This document shows, one piece after another, positions 1-6,498 of a DNA stretch of 10,655 nucleotides. The notes below the pieces were generated by a model. That model was not told the DNA's origin. It searched no databases and worked only from the letters and a program-made list of their open reading frames with translations. How positions within the stretch are numbered: position 1 is the first letter of the stretch; each line of letters starts with the position of its first letter. Source of the stretch: an uncultured Lachnospiraceae bacterium. Its GTDB lineage: Bacteria > Bacillota > Clostridia > Lachnospirales > Lachnospiraceae. The position numbers were made by a program, and so were the translations under genes. The stretch is taken from positions 1 to 10,655 of the forward strand of contig CAKRJM010000063.1 of the NCBI GenBank assembly GCA_934351765.1. The letters are read 5' to 3'.

Positions 1-92
1 AAGAAAAAGACATTACGCTCCGGTTCCGGGGAAGCCGGAACCAGAGGATACTGAAGCTGAAGGAACAGCAGGCGCCGGCAGGATCACGATAA
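1..92 (+). CDS. possible 3' end of an upstream gene, frame unresolved
   Basis: The window opens inside sequence that could be the tail of a gene lying before gdpP. Two frames are open. The frame starting at base 3 stops at a TAA at 90-92 and gives a short basic peptide tail. The frame starting at base 2 runs to a TGA at 170-172 and gives a proline- and acid-rich tail (PVPGKPEPEDTEAEG), but it would cross the promoter-like sequence at 130-158. Neither has a recognisable domain. I favour an end near base 90, because the sequence after it looks non-coding, but this is a weak call and the product cannot be named. Confidence 0.2.
   Translation, partial: EKDITLRFRGSRNQRILKLKEQQAPAGSR
18..46. repeat. 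11-bp inverted repeat with one mismatch
   Basis: GGTTCCGG at 22-29 pairs perfectly with CCGGAACC at 35-42 across a 5-base loop. CTC (18-20) and GAG (44-46) extend the stem after one mismatch. No T-run follows directly on the plus strand. On the minus strand a T-rich stretch follows only about ten bases later. It may be a weak terminator for something on the minus strand, or simply chance within coding sequence. Confidence 0.4.
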
Positions 93-129
93 AAAAGTAC
101 CAACACTTGAGAGTAACACTGACCATAGC

Positions 130-158
130 TTGTCATAAAAGCGGTTTAATGGTATACT
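130..158 (+). promoter_or_regulatory. sigma-A promoter upstream of gdpP
   Basis: A -35 box TTGTCA (130-135) and a -10 box TATACT (153-158) are separated by 17 bases, one mismatch from consensus in each box. Transcription would begin near 165 and enter a strong hairpin at 180-239 almost at once. The promoter may drive the gdpP operon through that hairpin, or belong to a short non-coding transcript or a repeat element. Confidence 0.6.
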
Positions 159-179
159 ATGATAAGCTATGAGCAGTGC

Positions 180-239
180 AAAACCCACGGGTATCTTCCG
201 CAGGAACTTGTTCATGGCGGAAAGATACCCGTGGGTTTT
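180..239. terminator. long hairpin with terminator-like A and T flanks in the gdpP leader
   Basis: A 22-base arm at 180-201 (core AAAACCCACGGGTATC) pairs with 217-239, with one bulged A. The loop at 202-216 itself holds a small GAAC/GTTC stem. The A-run at the base of the left arm and the T-run at the base of the right arm make it look like a bidirectional intrinsic terminator, although the T-run is only four bases. It lies just after the promoter at 130-158 and about 210 bases before gdpP, so it could act as an attenuator, end an upstream transcript, or be the core of an interspersed repeat. Confidence 0.55.
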
Positions 240-260
240 ATAGGGCGACAGCCCACAGCG

Positions 261-376
261 AGAAAATCGAAGATTTTCGAGCGGGCACTGCGGGGGAACT
301 GCCGAAAACGAGGAAAGCGAAGAGAAAATCGAAGATTTTCGAGCGGGCACTGCGAGGGGAGCTGCCGAAAGCGAGC
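261..376. repeat. two near-identical 62-bp tandem repeats
   Basis: Copy one starts at 261 and copy two at 323. Each starts with AGAAAATCGAAGATTTTCGA followed by GCGGGCACTGCG, and the copies match over about 50 bases with a few substitutions and one single-base indel. Each unit carries a small internal inverted repeat (GAAAATC/GATTTTC). A reading frame stays open through the stretch, but I see no ribosome binding site for it and read it as non-coding. It completes the gene-free stretch before gdpP. Confidence 0.75.
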
Positions 377-449
377 CATGGCAGGTGAAAAATATAACTA
401 CAGCTTGAGGGGCTTGCTTTGTCCGGGGCCTGTGCCAAAGGAGAGTCTG

Positions 450-2486
450 ATGAAAAATGATATAAAGCTGAAGGGCTGGCTTCAGGGATTTATGGGCTGG
501 CCGTTTTATCTGGGAGCGATCGTGCTTCTTATGACGGGAGTGGCCTATAGCTTCAGTGTGCAGGCAGGGCTGATCTGCACCGGTTTAACAGCGGTCTATC
601 TGATGATCGCCGGCTGGTTTTTTCTGATAAAGCGTCCGCTGATCATGCGGGAACTTCTGGTATTTGCCGTCAACCATGCGCAGATCCAGAAACAGCTTCT
701 GTCGGATCTGGATGTGCCCTATGCGCTTCTGGACGAACAGGGACGGATCCTGTGGGTCAACCATGCGTTTTCCGGCGTGGTACGGAAGGATAAAAACTGG
801 AAACGGAAGCTGAGTGATCTGTTCCCGGAGCTGCAGGATAAGGAGCTGTCCCCCTTTGAGGAGGAAAGGATTTACGATGTTTCTTATGAAAACCGCTACT
901 ATCGGCTTCATCTGAAAAATATCTATATGTCCGATGAATCGGAGTTTGAGGAGGAAGAGGGCTTCAGTGTCGGGCTGATCGCGGCATATCTGTTTGATGA
1001 GACGGAAAAGATCCGGTTCCAGCAGGAGATCGAAAATCAGAAGCTGGTGGCGGGGCTTATTTATCTGGATAATTACGAAGAAGCCCTTGAGAGTATCGAG
1101 GATGTGCGCCGTTCTCTGCTGATCGCACTGATCGACCGGAAGGTCAACAAGTATGTCAACAGCATGGGCGGTATCGTAAAGAAGATCGAGAAGGATAAAT
1201 ATTTCATTGTCATAAAGAATCAGTACATGGACAATTTAAAGGCGGCCAGATTTTCACTTCTGGAGGATGTAAAGACGGTCAATATCGGAAACGACATGGC
1301 GGTGACGCTGTCCATCGGTCTTGGCATGGGCGGAGGAAGCTATATCCAGAATTATGAATATGCCAGAACGGCTATCGATATGGCGCTTGGCCGCGGCGGT
1401 GATCAGGCAGTCCTCAAGGACGGCGAGACGATCACCTATTACGGCGGAAAATCCCAGTCCCAGGAGAAGAATACCCGCGTGAAGGCCCGTGTAAAGGCGC
1501 ATGCGCTGCGGGAACTGATCGAGACCAGAGAGCAGGTATTCATCATGGGACACAAGATCGGCGATGTGGATTCTCTCGGCGCCGGGATCGGGATTTACCG
1601 GGCCTGCAGTGAGCTCAGCAAAAAGGCTCATATTGTGCTGGATGATGTGACTTCATCGGTGCGGCCCATTCAGGAGCGGTTCCTGAACAATCCGGATTAT
1701 GCGGAGGATATGTTTATCCGCGGAGATAAAGCCATTGAGATGGCAGATGCCAATTCGCTGCTGGTGGTGGTGGATGTGAACCGCCCCAGCTTTACGGAGT
1801 GTTCCCGGCTGCTGGATATGATTCCGACGGTGGTCGTTCTGGATCATCACCGGCAGACAAGAGAATGTATCACCAATGCGGTGCTTTCCTATGTAGAGCC
1901 GTATGCTTCCTCTGCCTGCGAGATGGTTGCGGAGGTGCTTCAGTATATCGGTGACAATGTGAAGATCCGACAGGCTGAGGCCGATGCCATGTACGCCGGA
2001 ATCGTGATCGATACCAACAACTTTATGAATAAAACCGGTGTCCGTACCTTTGAGGCGGCGGCATTTCTGCGGCGCAACGGCGCAGATGTTACCAGAGTCC
2101 GCAAGATGTTCCGCGACAGCATGCCGGATTATAAGGCGAAGGCGGAGACGATCCACCGGGCGGAGGTCTTTGAGGATGCCTTTGCCATTGCAGTCTGCCC
2201 GGGCGAGAACATCGAGAGCCCGACCATCATCGGCGCCCAGGCGGCGAATGAGCTTCTGGATATTGTGGGCATCAAGGCGTCCATCGTGCTGACAGAGTTT
2301 CAGGGCAAGATTTATATCAGTGCCCGTTCCATTGACGAGGTTAATGTGCAGCTGATCATGGAGAAGCTGGGCGGCGGCGGCCACATGAGTGTGGCAGGAG
2401 CTCAGCTCACAGACTGTACCATGGAAGAAGCGGTACAGAAGGTAAAAGAAACCATTAAGAAGATGTTAGATGAAGGAGAGTTATAA
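450..2486 (+). CDS. gdpP: membrane c-di-AMP phosphodiesterase GdpP (DHH/DHHA1 family)
   Basis: The product hydrolyses the second messenger c-di-AMP to pApA, which in Bacillota tunes potassium and osmolyte balance and beta-lactam tolerance. It has 678 residues, close to the usual 650-680. Two membrane helices (about 15-34 and 38-59) are followed by a degenerate PAS-like domain (about 80-150) and a degenerate GGDEF domain (about 190-305) ending in [13 protein letters not shown] sequence ([10 protein letters not shown]). The DHH domain starts at G367 ([12 protein letters not shown]). Likely metal ligands are all present: H368, D372, D374, D442, the D465-H466-H467 motif and D521 (DTNNF). DHHA1 closes with GGGGH (641-645). 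I chose ATG 450 because AAGGAG lies at 438-443. The open frame extends upstream to 159, but that part is repeat sequence. The stop is one base before rplI, so the two are cotranscribed. Confidence 0.96.
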   Translation: MKNDIKLKGWLQGFMGWPFYLGAIVLLMTGVAYSFSVQAGLICTGLTAVYLMIAGWFFLIKRPLIMRELLVFAVNHAQIQKQLLSDLDVPYALLDEQGRILWVNHAFSGVVRKDKNWKRKLSDLFPELQDKELSPFEEERIYDVSYENRYYRLHLKNIYMSDESEFEEEEGFSVGLIAAYLFDETEKIRFQQEIENQKLVAGLIYLDNYEEALESIEDVRRSLLIALIDRKVNKYVNSMGGIVKKIEKDKYFIVIKNQYMDNLKAARFSLLEDVKTVNIGNDMAVTLSIGLGMGGGSYIQNYEYARTAIDMALGRGGDQAVLKDGETITYYGGKSQSQEKNTRVKARVKAHALRELIETREQVFIMGHKIGDVDSLGAGIGIYRACSELSKKAHIVLDDVTSSVRPIQERFLNNPDYAEDMFIRGDKAIEMADANSLLVVVDVNRPSFTECSRLLDMIPTVVVLDHHRQTRECITNAVLSYVEPYASSACEMVAEVLQYIGDNVKIRQAEADAMYAGIVIDTNNFMNKTGVRTFEAAAFLRRNGADVTRVRKMFRDSMPDYKAKAETIHRAEVFEDAFAIAVCPGENIESPTIIGAQAANELLDIVGIKASIVLTEFQGKIYISARSIDEVNVQLIMEKLGGGGHMSVAGAQLTDCTMEEAVQKVKETIKKMLDEGEL

Positions 2487-2487
2487 C

Positions 2488-2937
2488 ATGGAAATCGTAT
2501 TATTGGAAGATGTAAAAGCCCTTGGAAAAAAAGGCCAGATCGTAAAGGTAAATGACGGGTATGCAAGAAACTTTATTCTGCCGAAGAAGCTGGGTGTTGA
2601 GGCCAATGCAAAGAACCTGAATGATTTAAAGCTTCAGCAGGCTCATGCTGATAAGGTAGCGGCGGAGCAGCTTGCGGCGGCAAAGGAGCTTGGAAAGAAG
2701 ATCGAGGCCTCCAGGGTTGAGCTGGCGGTAAAATCCGGTGAGGGCGGAAAGGTATTCGGCTCTGTTTCCTCCAAGGAGATCGCGGCAGCGGTAAAAGAAC
2801 AGCTTGGCCTGGAGCTTGACAAGAAGAAGCTTCAGATCCAGGAGCCCATTAAGAACCTGGGCGTTCATGAGGTCATGGTGAAGCTCCACAGAGAGGTGAC
2901 TGCGAAGCTCCGGGTTCATGTGACAGAGCAGAAATAA
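2488..2937 (+). CDS. rplI: 50S ribosomal protein L9
   Basis: The product is a large-subunit ribosomal protein that binds 23S rRNA near the base of the L1 stalk and helps maintain reading frame. It has 149 residues, the normal family length. The N-terminal RNA-binding domain shows the family signature [20 protein letters not shown] (residues 13-32), followed by the long alanine- and lysine-rich connecting helix (about 45-75) and a C-terminal domain containing [12 protein letters not shown]. The start ATG at 2488 is preceded by AAGGAG at 2473-2478, inside the last codons of gdpP, so translation is probably coupled. The position between gdpP and dnaB is the usual Bacillota arrangement. Nothing looks abnormal. 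Confidence 0.98.
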   Translation: MEIVLLEDVKALGKKGQIVKVNDGYARNFILPKKLGVEANAKNLNDLKLQQAHADKVAAEQLAAAKELGKKIEASRVELAVKSGEGGKVFGSVSSKEIAAAVKEQLGLELDKKKLQIQEPIKNLGVHEVMVKLHREVTAKLRVHVTEQK

Positions 2938-2947
2938 GGAGGCTTCC

Positions 2948-4279
2948 ATGGATGAAGCGATGATCAAACGGATCCAGCCCCACAGCATCGAGGCGGAGCA
3001 GTCTGTGATCGGCTCCATGCTGATGGATAAGGATGCGATTGTCACCGCCATGGAAACTGTCCATGGCGATGATTTTTATGACCGGCGCTACGGCGTTATG
3101 TTTGAGACCATGGTGGAGCTGTATTCCGAAGGAAAGCCGGTGGATCTGGTAACGCTCCAGGATCGCCTGCGGGAGAAAAATGTTCCGCCGGAGGTCTGCA
3201 GCGTGGAGTTTATCCGGGAGCTGATCACAGCTGTCCCGTATTCGTCCAATGTGCGCCAGTATGCCAGGATCGTTTATGAGAAAGCAGTGATGCGCCGTCT
3301 CATCCGGACAAATGAGGAGATCGCAGATACCTGCTATGGCGGTAATGAACCGCTGGAGGTGATCCTGGAGGACACCGAGAAACGGATTTTTGATCTTCTG
3401 AAGGACCGGAGCGGCGGAGATTTTACGCCGATCAGGGAAATTGCCCTGGCAACGCTGGAGAAGATCGAGCAGGCGTCCAGAAATAAAAGTGCCATCACGG
3501 GAATTCCAACCGGCTTCACCGACCTGGATTACAAGCTGTCCGGTCTTCAGCCCTCGGATCTTGTCCTTGTGGCGGCCCGTCCGTCCATGGGAAAAACAGC
3601 ATTTGTGTTAAACATTGCCCAGTATGCGGCACTGCGGAAAAATTATACGGTGGCGATCTTCAGCCTGGAAATGTCCAAGGAGCAGCTGGTGAACCGTCTG
3701 TTTGCCATGGAATCAAGAGTGGATTCTCAGGCACTGCGGACCGGAAATCTGTCGGACACCGACTGGGACAAGCTGGTGGAGAGCGTCGGGATCATCGGAA
3801 GCTCCCGTCTGATCATCGATGATACGCCGGGAATTTCGGTTTCGGAGCTTCGTTCCAAGTGTCGGAAATTCAAGCTGGAGTATGGCCTGGATCTGATCAT
3901 CATCGACTATTTACAGCTCATGTCCGGCGGAAAGCGTTCCTCTGAGAGCCGGCAGCAGGAGATCTCGGAGATTTCAAGATCCTTAAAGGCAATTGCCAGA
4001 GAGATCGGTGCGCCGGTGATCGCCCTGTCCCAGCTTTCCCGTGCAGTGGAAAGTCGAAACGACAAGCGGCCCATGCTGTCTGACCTTCGAGAGTCGGGCG
4101 CCATCGAGCAGGATGCCGATGTGGTCATGTTTATTTATCGTGATGATTATTATAATAAGGATACGGAAAATCCAAACATTGCGGAGATCATCATCGCAAA
4201 ACAGAGAAACGGCCCTACCGGAACGGTCAACCTGGTATGGCTGCCGGATTATACGAAGTTTGTGAGCATGGAGAAATAA
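2948..4279 (+). CDS. dnaB: replicative DNA helicase DnaB
   Basis: This is the hexameric 5'-3' helicase that unwinds DNA at the replication fork and recruits primase; in Bacillus naming it is DnaC. At 443 residues it has the normal length and no intein. The N-terminal domain (about 8-110) begins PHSIEAEQSVIGSML. The RecA-like ATPase domain (about 180-440) contains a Walker A motif ARPSMGKT (210-217), Walker B LIIIDYLQLM (from 316, with D320), the SQLSR segment and a C-terminal AKQRNGPTG arginine-finger region. The start ATG 2948 is preceded by AAGGAGG overlapping the rplI stop, with a short 5-base spacer. An in-frame ATG at 2960 is a less likely alternative. It follows rplI by ten bases and is followed by the next gene after three bases. 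Confidence 0.98.
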   Translation: MDEAMIKRIQPHSIEAEQSVIGSMLMDKDAIVTAMETVHGDDFYDRRYGVMFETMVELYSEGKPVDLVTLQDRLREKNVPPEVCSVEFIRELITAVPYSSNVRQYARIVYEKAVMRRLIRTNEEIADTCYGGNEPLEVILEDTEKRIFDLLKDRSGGDFTPIREIALATLEKIEQASRNKSAITGIPTGFTDLDYKLSGLQPSDLVLVAARPSMGKTAFVLNIAQYAALRKNYTVAIFSLEMSKEQLVNRLFAMESRVDSQALRTGNLSDTDWDKLVESVGIIGSSRLIIDDTPGISVSELRSKCRKFKLEYGLDLIIIDYLQLMSGGKRSSESRQQEISEISRSLKAIAREIGAPVIALSQLSRAVESRNDKRPMLSDLRESGAIEQDADVVMFIYRDDYYNKDTENPNIAEIIIAKQRNGPTGTVNLVWLPDYTKFVSMEK

Positions 4280-4282
4280 CCG

Positions 4283-4927
4283 ATGGCGAAAGAAATCTGG
4301 AAACCGGGAAATATGCTTTATCCTGTTCCGGCTGTTTTAGTGAGCTGCCAGAACCGGAAAGGAGAGAAAAATCTGTTTACGGCCGCATGGACGGGGACGA
4401 TCTGTACCAATCCGCCCATGGCGTACGTTTCTGTCCGCCCGGAGCGGTATTCCTACGGTATGATCCGCGAGACCGGGGCATTTGTGATCAATCTGACCAC
4501 AGAAGCCATGGCGCGGGCGGTGGATTACTGCGGCGTCAAAAGCGGCCGGGATGTGGATAAATGGAAGGAAACCGGCCTGACACCGGAGGCAGCCTCTGAG
4601 GTGGAAGCCCCCATGGTGGCGGAAAGCCCGGTGAGTATTGAATGTAAGGTGACTGAGGTGAAGGAGCTGGGCTCCCATCATATGTTCCTGGCGCTGGTAA
4701 AGGCGGTTCAGGTTGATCCTGCCTATCTGGATGAGTCGGGGAAATTCCGGCTGGAGAAGGCCGGGCCTCTGGCTTATTCCCACGGGACATATTTCGGACT
4801 TTCCGAGGCCCTCGGAACCTTTGGCTACAGCATTCGCAGGAAAACGACAAAACCGAAGAAAAATCAGAAAAGAATTTCGGGAAGACCGGGAAAACGCATT
4901 GAAAAGAAACCGCAAAATGGTATATAA
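4283..4927 (+). CDS. flavin reductase-like (FMN-binding split barrel) protein
   Basis: The 214-residue product resembles the flavoredoxin/flavin reductase-like family, which binds FMN and uses NAD(P)H or protein donors for electron transfer. Family-type sequence includes PVPAVLVSC near residue 15, NLFTAAWTGTICTNPP (about 30-45), YVSVRPERYSY, and FVINLTTEAMARAVDYCG with the following KWKETGL. The true substrate cannot be inferred. The last 30 or so residues form a very basic tail (RRKTTKPKKNQKR onward) that looks like an add-on, and its DNA also carries the promoter of the next gene. The start ATG 4283 lies three bases after the dnaB stop, and GGAG at 4270-4273 inside dnaB can serve as ribosome binding site, so it is probably the last gene of the gdpP-rplI-dnaB operon. 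Confidence 0.85.
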   Translation: MAKEIWKPGNMLYPVPAVLVSCQNRKGEKNLFTAAWTGTICTNPPMAYVSVRPERYSYGMIRETGAFVINLTTEAMARAVDYCGVKSGRDVDKWKETGLTPEAASEVEAPMVAESPVSIECKVTEVKELGSHHMFLALVKAVQVDPAYLDESGKFRLEKAGPLAYSHGTYFGLSEALGTFGYSIRRKTTKPKKNQKRISGRPGKRIEKKPQNGI

Positions 4928-4928
4928 T
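4899..4928 (+). promoter_or_regulatory. sigma-A promoter for the MerR-like gene
   Basis: TTGAAA (4899-4904) and a perfect TATAAT (4923-4928) lie 18 bases apart, within the last codons of the flavin reductase-like gene. Transcription would begin near 4935. That is after the ATG at 4927 and supports translation from the TTG at 4987 instead. Confidence 0.7.
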
Positions 4929-4960
4929 GGCAGGGAAAGGCAGAAGATTCCCTGCCATTA
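4925..4960. promoter_or_regulatory. 13-bp perfect inverted repeat at the promoter, candidate operator
   Basis: TAATGGCAGGGAA (4925-4937) is the exact reverse complement of TTCCCTGCCATTA (4948-4960), with a 10-base centre. The left arm starts inside the -10 box and covers the expected transcription start, a place where a bound dimer would block RNA polymerase. No T-run follows, so it is not an ordinary terminator. An autoregulatory operator for the MerR-like protein is an inference. In RNA form it could also be a 5' stability hairpin. Confidence 0.5.
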
Positions 4961-4986
4961 CCTGTATCAGAAAGGAGTTTCGAGGT

Positions 4987-5724
4987 TTGGCCCATTATTT
5001 GATCTCGGAGGCTTCCAGAAGACTTCATGTGGAGGCTCATGTGTTACGATATTGGGAGGAAGAGTTACAGCTTGAAATACCCAGGAACGAGTTGGGACAT
5101 CGCTACTATACAGAAAAACAGCTCGCGCTGTTTCAGAGGATAAAAGAATTAAAGGAACTTGGATACCAGCTGAAGGCCATAAGAACCAGCCTGCACGAGG
5201 AAGAGGAGCAGGAGGCGGCAGAGAAGGCTGGCTTTTTCGTGGAAGACTCCGTGGAAGATCCCATGGAAGGCTCCGTGGAAGATTCCATAGAAGGCTCCGT
5301 GGAAGCTTCCGTGAAAGAGGAGCTTCCGTTCACGATCCTGCCCGGACAGAAAACCGGGGACAGGCAGCTTCCATTGGAAGCATCCGGCCCGGTACATACG
5401 GATGAAGCCTTCTCCCTGGCATCTTCGGAAAAGCTGGAGCAGTTCCAGAATATCATGACTGAGGTCATGGCGGAAGCGTTGCGCCGCAACCATGAGGAAT
5501 TCAGCCGCCAGGTCGGCGGTGAGATCTCCGATAAAATTTCAGATAAAGTGGCGAAAGAGATGAACTGCATCATGCGTGACAGGGAAGAACGGGAGGAGGA
5601 ACGCTACCGGAAGCTGGACGAAACGATCCGAGCCTGTCAGCGGGTACAGAAGCAGAAACGGGAGGCGGCTGCCACCAGAGTACCGGGGCGGAGACGGAAG
5701 AAGCTGTGGGGACACAAGAAGTGA
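4987..5724 (+). CDS. MerR-like helix-turn-helix protein with a coiled-coil tail
   Basis: The 245-residue product has an N-terminal MerR-type winged-helix DNA-binding domain (about 1-70): YLISEASRRLHVEAHVLRYW, then NELGHRYYTEKQLALFQRIKEL, ending LGYQLKAIR. A spacer with seven tetrapeptide repeats (residues 85-112) and a C-terminal charged, probably coiled-coil region (about 160-235) follow, with a very basic end. No effector-binding domain is recognised, so the signal and targets are unknown. I chose TTG 4987 because AAAGGAG (4971-4977) sits nine bases before it, homologous-looking sequence begins there, and the promoter places the transcript start after the alternative ATG at 4927. The gene has its own promoter, with an inverted repeat over the start site. 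The GNAT gene follows after 41 bases. Confidence 0.8.
   Translation: MAHYLISEASRRLHVEAHVLRYWEEELQLEIPRNELGHRYYTEKQLALFQRIKELKELGYQLKAIRTSLHEEEEQEAAEKAGFFVEDSVEDPMEGSVEDSIEGSVEASVKEELPFTILPGQKTGDRQLPLEASGPVHTDEAFSLASSEKLEQFQNIMTEVMAEALRRNHEEFSRQVGGEISDKISDKVAKEMNCIMRDREEREEERYRKLDETIRACQRVQKQKREAAATRVPGRRRKKLWGHKK
5239..5322 (+). repeat. seven 12-bp in-frame tandem repeats inside the MerR-like gene
   Basis: Units start at 5239, 5251, 5263, 5275, 5287, 5299 and 5311, with consensus GTGGAAGNNTCC. They encode the tetrapeptide V/M/I-E-D/G/A-S/P repeated, giving an acidic linker between the DNA-binding and C-terminal regions. Because the unit length is a multiple of three, gain or loss of units would change linker length without breaking the frame. 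Confidence 0.85.
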
Positions 5725-5765
5725 ACGCATAGATGATGAGATCAGGAAAGAGAGGAGAACAGAAG

Positions 5766-6245
5766 ATGGAACAGGTATCATTTCGATATGCAAAGCGGGA
5801 GGACACGGGAACGATTTTAACGTTTATCCGGGAGCTGGCACAGTATGAAAAGCTGGAGCAGGAGGTTGTGGCAACAGAAGAGCTCCTGGAGGAATGGATT
5901 TTTGATAAGGAAAAGGCAGAGGTGATCTTTGCCATGGAGGGAGAAACGGAGGTCGGCTTCGCTCTGTTCTTCCATAACTTCTCCACCTTTCTCGGCCGGG
6001 CAGGAATCTATCTGGAGGATCTTTATGTAAAGCCGGAATACCGTGGAAAGGGTTACGGAAAGAAGCTGCTTCAGAAGCTTGCCTCCATCGCGGTCGAACG
6101 CGGCTGCGGCAGGCTGGAATGGTGGTGCCTGAACTGGAACGAGCCCAGCATTGAATTCTATTGCTCCCTGGGAGCCGAAGCCATGGATGAATGGACAACC
6201 TACCGGATCACCGGAGAAACCTTGAAGAAGCTGGCGCAGGAGTAA
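5766..6245 (+). CDS. GNAT family N-acetyltransferase, diamine acetyltransferase-like
   Basis: The product transfers an acetyl group from acetyl-CoA to an amine. The sequence resembles the spermidine/spermine (diamine) acetyltransferase branch: IRELAQYEKLEQEVVATEE near the N-terminus, GFALFFHNFSTFLGRAGIYL in the middle and WWCLNWNEPSIEFYCSLGA near the C-terminus. The acetyl-CoA pyrophosphate loop is RGKGYG (93-98). It has 159 residues, normal for the family. I chose ATG 5766 because AGAGGAG lies at 5751-5757. An ATG at 5733 in the same frame has no such site. The polyamine substrate is inferred from similarity only; amino-acid-like substrates are possible. It lies 41 bases after the MerR-like gene and is probably cotranscribed. 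Confidence 0.85.
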   Translation: MEQVSFRYAKREDTGTILTFIRELAQYEKLEQEVVATEELLEEWIFDKEKAEVIFAMEGETEVGFALFFHNFSTFLGRAGIYLEDLYVKPEYRGKGYGKKLLQKLASIAVERGCGRLEWWCLNWNEPSIEFYCSLGAEAMDEWTTYRITGETLKKLAQE

Positions 6246-6360
6246 GCGTTCATGGAAACCTTCAGACCGGTGTAAGGAAACAACGATGCAGCTTTTAGAA
6301 GAACAGATTCCTTATAATACGGTAATCAATGCCATATCATAAGAAATCGTTCGAAGCGGT
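6246..6360 (+). other. convergent intergenic stretch with one tiny open frame
   Basis: This space after the GNAT gene holds an 18-codon frame at 6286-6342 (MQLLEEQIPYNTVINAIS) with AAGGA eight bases or so before its ATG. Nothing supports it beyond that, and it may be chance or a gene fragment. I see no plus-strand terminator with a proper T-run after the GNAT gene. Confidence 0.2.
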
Positions 6361-6366
6361 ATATTT

Positions 6367-6449
6367 AAAAAACACAGAAACGGGCAGTGTCCCATTCCAG
6401 GCGACTGACTTCCGGGTGGAAGGAGTCGGGAATGGAACCTGCCCGTTTC
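6367..6449 (-). terminator. rod-like terminator of the D-lactate dehydrogenase gene
   Basis: On the minus strand GAAACGGGCAG (6449-6439) pairs with CTGCCCGTTTC (6387-6377). Inner segments also pair (GGAATGG 6429-6435 with CCATTCC 6392-6398, then short GACT/AGTC and TTCC/GGAA stems). A run of six T follows at 6372-6367 after a 4-base gap. The long layered stem is more elaborate than a usual terminator. On the plus strand there is no matching T-run. Confidence 0.7.
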
Positions 6450-6450
6450 G

Positions 6451-6498
6451 TCGGTATATTAAACCATCGGTATCTTAAATCATCGGTATCTTAAACCA
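6451..6498. repeat. three 16-bp tandem repeats spanning a stop codon
   Basis: Units at 6451-6466, 6467-6482 and 6483-6498 have consensus TCGGTATCTTAAACCA, with one or two changes each. The third unit holds the last codons and stop of the D-lactate dehydrogenase gene (ATGGTTTAA on the minus strand). The other two repeat that same end just after it, so the stop context has been duplicated in tandem. Confidence 0.85.

Noticed and set aside
159..449. Upstream extension of the GdpP reading frame, 97 codons before ATG 450
   Set aside because: It is built from the hairpin and the 62-bp repeats, has no ribosome binding site, and would place arginine-rich sequence before the first membrane helix. ATG 450 has AAGGAG at good spacing.
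1653..2384. 243-codon minus-strand open frame inside gdpP
   Set aside because: It is antisense to a well-supported DHH/DHHA1 domain with all catalytic motifs, and its histidine- and arginine-rich product matches nothing I know.
5239..5322. CRISPR-like array
   Set aside because: The 12-bp units are contiguous, in frame and without spacers, so they are a coding minisatellite.
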